A stretch of 64,000 nt of DNA from Arbacia lixula (lineage: Eukaryota > Echinodermata > Echinoidea > Arbacioida > Arbaciidae). Shown here one piece after another: positions 21,958-34,100 of the stretch. Both the position numbers and the translations under genes were made by a program. Location: assembly GCA_963669155.1 (NCBI GenBank), contig OZ022580.1, positions 22,348,039-22,412,038 on the forward strand. Direction: 5' to 3'. The notes beneath the pieces are model-generated. The model did not search any database, was not told the origin of the DNA, and worked only from the letters and a program-made list of their open reading frames with translations. Each line of letters starts with the position of its first letter. Positions within the stretch are counted from its first letter, which is position 1.

Positions 21958-22455
21958 ATGAGCAAGAGTGGACAGTTGACACTGGACACTGAACATCAAC
22001 AACAAACACACTTGGTTTCTACTAATTTTCTTGAGACATGGACCCTGTGGAATGGATGTGCCACATCGTGTGCTGAAATGATGGATTTAAAGGAGGAGGA
22101 TGAGGGAGTTGGGGCCCATTCTGAGTTAGCTCCCCTCTCCCTCTCCCTCGCTGGTGCAGCAGCCCTACCTGTGGCTGCCACAGCTGCTCCTCCTAAGAAG
22201 CCCCTCACACCATTCCAGCTATTCCTGCATCACAACGCACTGGAGCAGCTTCTAGTCTTCTTCCCGCAAGATTTTACCCTGGGTCATTTCCGGGCCCTAA
22301 CAGAGGACGACTTGGAGGATGACTACGGCGTGGAGAAGCTGCCTGACAGGATCAAGCTGATGCGTGCTGTACACAAGGCCCGGGAGGAATACGATGACAG
22401 AGAGAGAGACATGGAGAGGCGTTCTCATCATGGGGGAGCAGAATCAGAAGAAGAA
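21958..22455 (+). CDS. SAM-domain gene, first coding exon
   Basis: Open from the first in-frame ATG to the donor GTAAGC at 22456, ending in phase 0 after ESEEE. Strong GC-rich codon use starts only after 22081, matching the idea that translation may begin there. Between 21958 and 22080 the composition looks like UTR. Confidence 0.72.
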
Positions 22456-25400
22456 GTAAGCTCATTCTTTCATATTTTAGATTTTCTTTGATGATATCCT
22501 CTGTTTTGTTTTGTTTTTGTTGTTGCAGGTGTTGTTATTCGTTACTCACCTGATAATGTGTGTGTAAACATGCATACATTTGTAGGTGTGTGTGTTTGTG
22601 TTTGTGGTCGTGCCTTTTAAGTGTGTATTAATTTTGTTACTTTCAATCATACGTTTTATTACAATATTACATTATACGTATTTATTCACTCTGACTTGAG
22701 TGATTTATCTAACTACATGTAGCTCCTGTAGTGTCACAAGTTTGTGATCCGGGCAGAGAGCAGAGTTTTCCTCAGAATAAAATGATGCGGGCCTGTTCAA
22801 TTTCTTACAGCAGCAATGCATGTGAGTGAATGCGTACCGAGTGCTCTAGTGTCTAAACATGTACAGCTCAATGGACTGCAACAAATGTAGGCTCAGTCAC
22901 CTACTCTAAAAAGCTCCTTCAACATACAATATACGGTATGTGTAGTTTATGTGTCTACAAATATGTATTTTGTTGTCATTGAGCAGTGGTTACCATTGTA
23001 GCTATTTCATAAACGTGTATCCACTGTATGGTGTAGGGCATTTGGGTATTTAATTTTACATTGTACTTTAACCCTTTCTGTGTTCATATGTGAAGTGACA
23101 CGTTTCACAAAAATTTAGAGTACATGCATGCTCTATGCAGTCTTTGTGCAAAAGTGGAAAGGTTACCAGCCTATGGTTGTGTATTCAAGCAATGAAACAC
23201 AAAAAGAGTTGAATATGTTGCATGTGTGCAACGTATTTAACTCTTTATGTATTCATATGTACATGTACATTAACAATTATCTATTTCTAGGACAGTGACC
23301 AATTCATGTTGCGAAAGTTCTCTCAAAAAATATAAATGAGATTGGACATGTTGTTCACATACACATGAATGTGCCATGAAAACAGCTCCCACTCTAAACA
23401 CAAGTGCAAGTGTACATGTATTGTACATTATACTGTACACAAAACAATGTCTACATCACTATACTACGTAGTGAGTTTACCATCCTTCTGCCACAGACAC
23501 CTTGTAGAGACATCATCTACTTGTGCGTTATAAAGGCAAATTAGTCTGATAATGCTTGGGGGCCCGCCACTCTCTTCAGAGTCTGCCTGCATAGTAATGT
23601 TTGTGTCGTGTGTAGCTTGTCGGCTGCGATCACATAATTGTCTCATTAAAGATTAACAGCAGCAATGGAGGTGGTGTATAGTAACACTCATTATTCATTT
23701 TTGAATTTCTAGAGTGTATATGAGTGCATACATTTACAATAAATGTATATAAAGTGTACTTAAATAATGTATGTCACACACATTTTGCTCAAGTGCTGTT
23801 TTAGAAGTTATGAGGGAGAATTTGGGATATGAATGAATTACAAAAACAAAAAATGATTTACTTGTACTTGTTGTCCTGTACAATAGTTTGATGTAAAGTT
23901 TGTGTGATGTTGAAAAAGTATTGAATAGATGATACATGTATTGATTTCATGACTAAGTCTGTATTTAATATCCATCAAAGGCACAATATACATGTAGCTT
24001 TAAATATCGTAAATATTCACATTTCAGTTATTGTTGCTTCAAAATTGATATGGCAAAAAGCAAGGGCAAGCATTTTGAGATTCAACAATAAAGCACAAAA
24101 GCTGTGGCTTGGCCACATGCTCAAGTTAATCCATAATTGCATCTTTCTCGTACATACATGTTTTGTACTGTACCTGGAGAGTAAGAACCGTACTTGTATG
24201 CACTGGTATGTTTGTAATCTAGTGCTTAACCAGGGCATGAATAAATGCCAAACTTGCATTTATGCAGCAAGTACTGAGAATTTTGTAACCGGAATCTGGA
24301 TGGCATACAATACTAGTAAGCTCCAAATTTGTGGGAAGAACCTTAGGAAAGATTAAATCAATATCTTGTGCTAATCTAATGAAAAGATATCCTTGGATGA
24401 AAAGAAGCGGAACAGCTCATTGAGTATGGTACACTGTAGGTTTTGTAACAGTACAGTACAGTAACAATGTATAATATTGTACAAGTACATGTATTGACCA
24501 GTATTTAGAACAGTGGACTACCGGTAACTTACATTGAGTACATGTTTAGTTCACTGTCACATATTAAATGCATGTATTTAAGGTTTGGTATGCGGTTCCG
24601 TAATAAGTTATTTTGGCCTCCACAACAGTGGATTAAACATGAGCTAGTTTAGTTAGTACAGCTTTAGACCTCTGCTTGTATGCATATGCATAGAAAACAA
24701 TATTTCAAGCAACTGCACAATGCAATTTTGTTCTCGAAAACAAACACACTGTAAAAAGAGATGTGTCAGAAAAATTTAACAAAAAACGGTCCATTTCCCC
24801 CTTCAATTTTCGATTTAATCCATTACTACAATTATTGTAGTAATGGATTAAATTGACATGTCATGTCCTTCTGGCATTTTCTGACATTACTGATAACCTT
24901 AATTGCAGTCAAGAGGGAACTTTCCCCTTTCGTGCTATACATGCTCTGCTGTACTGGTATGTGGCATGGGACTGCCTTTTTGCTGCAAATGATTTTGATG
25001 AACTCCTGGTAGAGAAGAGAGGCAAATTATGCATTTTCTTTGTATGTGTCTTGTCTACTCTCATCCTGAAAAGGAAGAGCCTAAGTCAGGATCACCATGG
25101 GTGCGTTCATACTGCTAGTAATATCATTTATTCATGAGTCATATATGTATACTACTGTACTTGTCTGCCATTGTTTGAGTTACTTGTGTCGTATGTGAAC
25201 TAGTAATATAAGAATTGCTTCTGAATATTGAATATTGAAGGGTGTCCCATTTGCAGGTAAAAACAATTTTTTTTTGTTAAAACCAAAGAAAATGGGAGAA
25301 GGTACTGTATTTGAACTTCCCTCCCAATGATAGAACTGGAAATTGATGTTTGGTGAATTTATAGCGATCTTTAGATTGTGAGGAGGCTTTGGGCGGGTCA

Positions 25401-27935
25401 TCCGAAACCTACAATATATCCTAGAGATCGGAGAACGCTTTGCGCCATGGTGCACATCTGTCCGCTTGTCGGTGTGTGCATTCAATGGGAGTAATGCTCG
25501 CATCGTGCGCTGAGAGGGACAATGCAAATATGAATGTATGTAGACTATGCTTGCTGTGGTTCAAATGTAAACAAGGATAGATTTTCACTTCTGAAAATGT
25601 CTGTGAAGCTACAACTGTGAGATTTTGTACACTTTATTGTTAGGGTAAACTGCTGATTCCTGCCGAGCTTTATGACTTTTGAAAATGGGACACCCTGTCT
25701 TTAATCAAGGATGAAAAGAGAGTTTGTATGTTAGTTGAAGCAAGAGTGAAAATAACATTCTTGCACATCTACATAGTATACAATATTTAAACATATGCCA
25801 CAGACAGTGTACATACATTTGTACATGTACAATAGAGTAAAGGGCAGAATCTGATCAGATTTTCACATTGAAAAAATCAAATTTTACACCTGTGTCAAAT
25901 TTTGGGAACATGTTTTCTGCTTTGTTGTAAGTGTTAGTTTGTTATGCCAACGGCAAGATGTGGCTGCATAGCATTGCTGCATGCTTTGTGTCCACAGGTA
26001 CATGTATGGATTTTACAATGTGTCATGCATATTCCTAAACATTCTTGTAATGTAATATATAAGGACAAGCAAATATTTGATACTTATCTAAATGAAATTA
26101 CTAGTTTGGGCACGTCTGGGCATGTTTCTCATTTTATCGGTAAATAAAATATCTTGTAGTAATGCTTTGAGCAATATTGCAATGGAATATGATGTGGAAC
26201 AGGGAGAAATCAACACTTTTCTATTGAAACATAGAATTACATAATTTAGAGCCAGTATCTCTTATTACATGTAGAACAGTATTGATTAAATCCGTAAAGA
26301 TGTGTTGTAGAACTGGGCAAGCATCTTCAGGATGGTGTATCTCCTCCCAAAGTCTTCTATGCATCCTATTTTGTCTACACAATGTAGAGTATGTTTGTCA
26401 AATCCAAGCAAAAATCATATAGTGATATTCTGCAGCCTTGAACACAGGATCATAGAGAAACTAATGTACTGCTTTCTCTTGTGACTTGAAGGAGAGTACA
26501 ATGAATCTGCATTAATTAAAGACAATTCCATTATTTTGAAACAACATGTTGCATTGTGTAACCCTTTGACTTCATTGACATTGATTGTTTAGGAGAGCTA
26601 AATATCATTCTGTCAATGGAATCAAAGGGTTAAACCATGTTTCCTTGTACATGGGCCTTTTTCAGTGACACCATTAAATTCTCTCAAATGAATGTTTTGC
26701 ATGATTCATGAACAGTGTAGAATCTGTAAAAACTTCTTTCTCAATACCCAATATGATGAAAAATTAAACTTCTGCTTTTTTAGACATGTCACAACTATTT
26801 GAAGCAAAAAGAAAATGTGATCTCATTAACTTGTGTGTTTTCAGGGAACAACAGTCACAGCAGCATTTCAATTCAGGAGACCTTTTTCATTTTTTATGAA
26901 GGAAGCTGCTGAGGGCATATTCATCAAGACGAGAAGGGAAGATAAGAAACTCCGACAGAGCAGAGCCCTGAAATCAGAAATAAAGCAGGAAATAGGAAAG
27001 AGGATCATTCCTTTCCGGCGACGAGGACAACTTTGGAATAACCTGTGGCAATTTTGTGATGGGAAGGAGAATGGCGTGGTCTGTGGGGGATGCTTGTTTC
27101 TATGGCAACTGGAATTTATTTGGTAATGCATTCTCCAGTAGCTACTCTCAGTCTGAGATTACAATCACATTCTCAAAAGAAAAGGAAGAAAAATAACGTT
27201 TTGCAGGGGGGGGGGGGGAGGGGTAATGAGAATAAATTGATTACTTTGCATGTAATTCATTGTGTATTGAATAGCTTTTTAAAATTTAATAAAAGGAATG
27301 TGCATTAAAAATAGGGCCTGGTAAAACAGGTGTAAGGTACATGTATGTGTACATGTTTAAAAGCCAACATTCTTTTATACTGAGCCTGTGCTTTTGTGGT
27401 CTGGCTTTTCTCCACACAGATACTGAGCAGCACAACTTCATGGACAATAGACAACAGACTATGAATAAACTTGAATTCCTTATATGGCACATTTAAGCCA
27501 CAACCCTTTACTTACTGCAGTTCCATGGCAAATTTTGACATCCTAACTGGACCAGGTTTCACGAAGCCACAAAATCTAACCGTGAGCAACGGGTTAAGGA
27601 CTTGATTACTGGAATGTGCTGTATTTGCGGTGAATTTAGCACGCTGTTTTACATTTGGCAAAAGTCATCTCAAGAAGGGGGGGGGGGGGGGGGTGGGAAA
27701 GGGAAAAAATGACGAGATTGCCACTTTTCATGGGCAGTATTACATTGTATGGATCCACAGCCCAAAATAAAAAAATACGATAACAAGAATGCTCACAAGA
27801 ATAGCAAGAAAAGCTCCGACTTCCAAAGCTTTCATGGCAAACCAAAAGGTTTGCCTTTGGCTGCATTTGTGAGCATGCCTGCTAAAGCATTTATCAAACA
27901 GATGATACACAGAATAATTTATAGGAGCATAGTGC

Positions 27936-27978
<43 letters not shown>

Positions 27979-28089
27979 GCACACACAGACACACACAGAC
28001 GCACATACACACAGACGCATACACACACACAGATGCACACACACGCACATACACACAAACACACACACACACGCACACACGCACACACA

Positions 28090-28122
<33 letters not shown>

Positions 28123-31100
28123 TGTACTACACTGTACATGTACCTGTTTTTGTTCACTGCGAATGTTCTGTTCTTTTATAGTTAATAAATCAATGTTTTG
28201 CAGAATTGTATAGTTTTCTTATCTTTAATGTGAAGAAACTTTGTTTTACTAGTATTGAATTTAGATTGAGGATTATCAATAACAAAGTCACACCCAAAGA
28301 GAAAAGTCATTGTGCTTTATGAGAAAAGTGAAGGGGAATGGTCTCAAAGGAGGGAGAATTACATATGAGTGAGGAACTAGATTCCTACATGTACCTTCAA
28401 ATAATGTGTTTAAAGTGTCAAGGGAAAGAAATCTATATATTGTGACCACGTTGTTATTTCTTCAGGACGAAATAGATTTAAACCTCTTTGTAGAATCAAT
28501 AAGGAGATGGTAACTTGAAAATTTACAATGTACTTGTTTAAATGCACACAAACTTGTACAGATGAGTTAGGATGAGTGTGACTTCCATACCATGTAATGC
28601 ATTTGACAGAATGAGATATGTTGCTGTAGACTAAAGTACATAATAAGCATTTGTCCTTATGCAACTTATCATCAAAGATGTCTTACATGCAGATGATATT
28701 GAACATTGCACTGCAAATTCCCCACAATGTTCTCATATTAGAACTGAGGCTTGTGTTCATAATTTAACCGAGTTCTGGCTGCAGTGAACATGTGTGCACT
28801 CCGTTTATATGCCCAATATTGGTAATGTATTCATCTCTCCATGGCATGGCTCACTATTGACTATCTGTTTACCATCTTGCATACCCCGTGGAAGAAAGAA
28901 GAGAGCCGCACTTAATGCCTTCCATTCTGTTTTCTTCTTAAGAGCATCTCGTCAGAGGATATATTGACCTGTTCCCATGGCAATGCTGACAGACTCCTCT
29001 TGATGGAATTCTCCTGACAACTTTATGTATAAAGAGTCCTGTAGTGCGAATAATCAGCAATATGTATGCAGGGCGGCAGTAATCGGAGAGCTGACAATTG
29101 GGTGTAAAACATGCACTGTAATTGCAGTTGGACAGCGATTTCTTCAAGCTTGTGTTGTGATTTTTATGGTGTGCGCCTCTACATGTAGATGGAAGCAGAG
29201 AGAAGTTATTGTACATTGTATTTTATTTTGTGAATTGTAAGTACTGACCACTTTTACACTGCTGTACATGCCAAATGTTCTACTGGTACATATTTTTTAC
29301 AGGGGAAGACATGTTGTTAAAATACTAAGTTCATTTCATGGTTGTTTTTCTTTATTGTTGTAATTTGATGTAATTCTTGAAAAATCTGACAGTTTGTATA
29401 AATTTGTTATGATCAATGATTATGACGAATATGTTTCTGGAAATAATTTATTTATTTGTTACAGTAATTGTCATTTAAATCATTCATGAATAATTGTTTA
29501 ATGTTCTGTAAAATTGGTGTTCATTGATTAATAAAACACACGTTGAAACAAAAAAAATTTCAGTAGCCAGCCTTAAATTGTTTACACTTCGTCCTTTTTT
29601 TTCTTTTCAATTCACCAATTGTGCATTTTAGTGGAGTGTGACTCAGTGCTCTATACATGTACCTGTACGTTGCTGTACAGTATGTTGCGTGGGAATAATT
29701 CAGATCGGTAATCTGTAATATCTGTATACTGGTAGGGAGTTCATACAATACTGTATAAGCTGTTATTTTCGCGTACATATATTTTCGCGAATGGCGGCTT
29801 CTGCCACATATTCGCGTGTTGTTAAATTCGCGTTCACGTACACTCATCCATGTGTGTGAGGCATGCGCTGTATGCTGCTGCATTTGTTCGCCATGCGTGT
29901 TAGTACTTAGTATAATCTCGTAATGTTGCAAGTTGATATGAGAATATTTTCGCGCGTTGTTAAATTCGCGTTTGCTCGTTCATTCGCGAAATTCGCGAAA
30001 ATAAAACCCTCGCGAAAATAACAGCTTATACAGTACTGCAGCCTGTAGATAATCTATGTGAAAACAAATTATGTACAGGTGGCAAATTATGTAATTTACA
30101 GTGATGAAATGTTACAGTTTACTTTCACTTTGTTGCACATGTACACTACAGCTCAAAGGAATTGGCATTGGGAAAGGGAAAGGGAAGAAAGGGAAGGAGC
30201 CGCGCTTTTGAACCGCGGTATATTTTGTCTAGTTCAACATGAAACATGATGCGTTTTAGGCGAATGCATCGTACTGAACTGGACAAAATGTACCGCGATT
30301 TAAAACTGGGACTCGTTCCCTTTCTTCTCTTTCCCTTTACCTGTTGCCAACTCCTTTTAGCTGTAGTGTACATATGTTTTATGTGATTGCAGCATGCTTA
30401 GCCATGCATGCATACTCAATGTTTACATCACGTGCATTGCCACTGTAAAGTAAACTTTGTCTTCTTCCTTTGAAGTGCTGTGCTTCATGGTCGGACATCA
30501 TGACAGAATAATCACATAATCATGGTTTGCTGCTAGTAACTTGAAAAAGTTTTTTGAGAATTTGATCAAGGGCCATAGCACAAGATATGAATTGGGGAGA
30601 TTTAAAGCTTGGAGGCTCTAGCAATGTACAGTTATGCATGGGTCCATGGTTAGTCTGAGCGGATAGGCGTTGTAAACGCAAAACGGCTGTAACTCCCAAG
30701 AGCTGTTGTCAGTGTACCCATTTCCTCTTGACTTCTGGACTCTTTGAAGCAACTCAATGGAAACAATGAAATGAATTCATAATGTTTGCACAAGTCAACA
30801 CTCATTCTGTGACTCTATCTTCTTCGCCACTCATTGCATGATTTTTATTTTGTCTGCCATTACTGCAATTTCAAGATATTTTTATCAAACCATATTTTTT
30901 TGCCTGTACTCAACCAAGCTTTCTTTCACTGGATTGATAATTGAGCAATGTAGCTTTGTTTTCATTGTACAGGTACAAATAAACTTCTATTGCCCCCCCC
31001 CCCCCCCCCTTAAAAAAGGGGGGGGGGGAACATTTCACATTTTCTGTAATTCTGTGTATGTGCAAAAAAGAAGGGATAATACATTATTTAACTAAATAAA

Positions 31101-34100
31101 CATGTAAAATGATCCAAAATAAGGCTGCAAATAAGATTGCACCACCACAGAGCACATGTACATTTACATGAAGAACCCCAGAGCTTCCAGGTCCCTAAAG
31201 CAGGCCCACCCTTATAGAAAAATCTGCAAGCTTGCTGCAAGCTTGCAGAGTGAGCTTGCCGCAAGCTAGTTGCAAGCTTGCCGCAAGCTTGCCGCAAGCT
31301 GGTTGCAAGCTTGCCGTTAGCTTGCATGGTTCCAAAAATGCAAATGAGATAACTTATTAGCCAATCAGGGCAAAGAATATAGCGCGTAACCTGCAACCTT
31401 GCTGCAAGCTAGTAAGCTTGCACCCTGCAAGCTTGCCGCAAGCTTGCCGCAAGCTTACCAGTAGAAACTAGTAGAATACCTACTGGAGCCATCAGGAGAC
31501 CAATATGAATCAAAATTAAAAGTATTGATGAAATATCGATATAAATTTAGTATATGATAATCTGAATTATGGCATATTTCCTTATCGTTTTAACCTAATC
31601 CTATCTTATGCTATATTTATTCCTAATCTATTCTATACCTATCCTAATTCCTGGTCTTTCCTTCACAGACTTTCATATATATAGCAGTACGGTTATAAGG
31701 TTCATAAAATATTGGTTACTACAACTTACATTTAAGAAGATCATTTTTGTTGTTATTATCATTATTGTCTTCACTTAAGTAGGTGACATTCACTATTTTA
31801 TGTTTAAACTTGAAATCATTACTTGGTAAAATTCCTTTTGTCTGGTTAGGGGGAGGTTATCTATTTAAAAGTACAAAATTAGGACACGTAAATACATGCA
31901 TGAATATTCATGAGCATCTCTATTTCTATTGGTTTCTATTGGTTTCTACTGGTCTCCATTACCAGTAGAATTCACTGGTCTCTAATGGTTTCTACTGGTT
32001 TGACTTAGTATTTTTCACACTCCTTTTCAAACCATTAGATCTCACTGGTTTCTATTGGTTTCTACTGGTTTGACTTTGTATTTTTCATACTCCTTTTCAA
32101 AACATTATATCTCACTAGTTTCTATTGGTTTCTACTGATTTCCAATACCAGGAGAATTCACTGGTCTCTAATGGTTTCTACTGGTTTGACTTTGTATTTT
32201 TCACACTCCTTTTCAAACCATTAGATCTCACTGGTTTCTATTGGTTTCTACTGGTTTGACTTTGAATTTTTTACACTCCTTTTCAAACCATTAAGTTTCA
32301 CTGGTCTCTAATGGTTTCTCCTGGTTTGACTTAGCTATATAGGTGATGTTGAGTTCTGGCAAGGGTCAGAACAATAAGTTGTTAGTGTCTGTATATTGTC
32401 TAGTTTCATTATTAAAACACTAAAGATTTGGTGAAGATTTAAAAAGAAAGGGGCTTGAAGTGATTAAATATGATTTGACACTTTTGAGGCGTATGCATGA
32501 ATTAGTGTCATGTGCTAACATTTATCAAGTAATGTACTGTGTTAATTTACAGGGTGCAATTGTGGTGCTTATGGGCCTTATATTTACATAAATATTTACA
32601 AGCACAAGTGTATAACCATGTTTATGTCCAGCAAGCTTAGAGGAATAAGGTTACTAGTACAGAACACGTGTCCTGCAAGTCTGCAAGTTTGCAGGACCTA
32701 AGATTGAGTCCTGCCAACTTGCAGGTCCCGAGGTTGCACCCTGCATGCCGAACATGAGGCCTGCAAGCTCGCAGCAAGTTTGCAGGATATGACGTCCAGT
32801 CTTGCAAGCTTGCTGCGAGCTTGCAGGGTGCAACTTCGGATCCCGCAAGCTTGCTGCCAGCTTGCAGGTTGCAACCTCGGGCCCTGCAAGCTCACTGCAA
32901 GCTTGCAGGGTGCAACCTCGGGCCCTGCAAGCTCGCTGCAAGCTTGCAGGATGCAACTGCAGATCCTGCAAGCTTGCTGCAAGCTTGCGGTTAGCTTGCA
33001 GCAAGATTGCAAGCAAGGTCTGCAATCTTAAATTTGTGAACGCACGCTTATTAAGATTGCTGCAAGCTCACCGCAAGCTTGTTGCAAGCTTGTTGCAAGC
33101 TTGAATTTCTGTAAGGGCAAGACCCTAGCCATAAAGCTTAAGTAGGTATTTTTTTTTATGTCAGTTGCAGATTTTCCCCACTTCACTTTTCACACTGTTG
33201 CATAATACTAAAAATGCATAACACAGCCACACCTATCTGAACCAGAACACATCAGCAGTCTTAAAGGGCATACTGTACTGGTAAGACAAAAAGGCCTTCA
33301 AAAGGTGATCGTGAGCAATTATCTTGCCAATATGGTCTTAAATTCATGTATTGTCCATTTTAGAAGCTTGCTGAACGTTATTTGCCTCAAATGACCCACA
33401 TTTGGACTAATTAGCGATTAAATCACAAATCCTCAAAGTGTTTTGGCCAAACATTTTGATTTGAATTATTGCAGTCATATTGTGATGTACGCTCAGTCAG
33501 TGTGACATTCAAATGTACATTACATGGAAGTTTCTAAAATGGACAATACATGAATTTAAGACCATTGGCAAGATGATTGCTCACGATCACCTTCTGAAGG
33601 TTTTTTGTCTTCCCAGTACAGTATATTCCTTTTATAGATACCTGTATGTGTACAGTGCAGCATGAAAGTGATCATTACTTCTGCTGTCAATATGTCCTGC
33701 ATGTTCAAGTACAAGCATGTGGAAACACCCTTATCCTTTGATGCTTTGTAACCAACCAGAAAAGTGTACTCCTTATTTCTCATGTCTCAGGTTAGTAGGT
33801 ATGTGGGTTGATATTCCTCAGCTTGCACTTTATAGGAGCGTCTTCATTAGCCCAATGTGGCAAAATAATTTAGTTGAGAAAATTTCCCCCAAATCTTGAG
33901 CTAGATGGCCAAATAGCGAAGAGTGTTCATTAGCCTGAAACTCTTTCAATCCCATCATGCATCAGCGCACACTGAGGCATTGTTTACATGTTAGATTTTT
34001 ATACAAATATGTGTGAATGCTAGCTCTCACAACTGAAGCCATGGGGGCGTGGCCTATTTTCGTTGCACACTGCGCATGTGAGAACATCAGGATAATTTAT

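Noticed and set aside
26833..27126. Possible extra exon of the SAM-domain gene after TTTTCAG
   Set aside because: Open on both strands, no conserved features, no good donor at its end and not needed for the phase-0 join between 22455 and 61458.
27740..28213. Cys-Val and His-Thr rich ORFs on both strands
   Set aside because: Pure consequence of the CA microsatellite.
32654..33104. Four overlapping ORFs rich in KLAASL and LQACC
   Set aside because: They are translations of the GCAAGCTTGC array in several frames of both strands.
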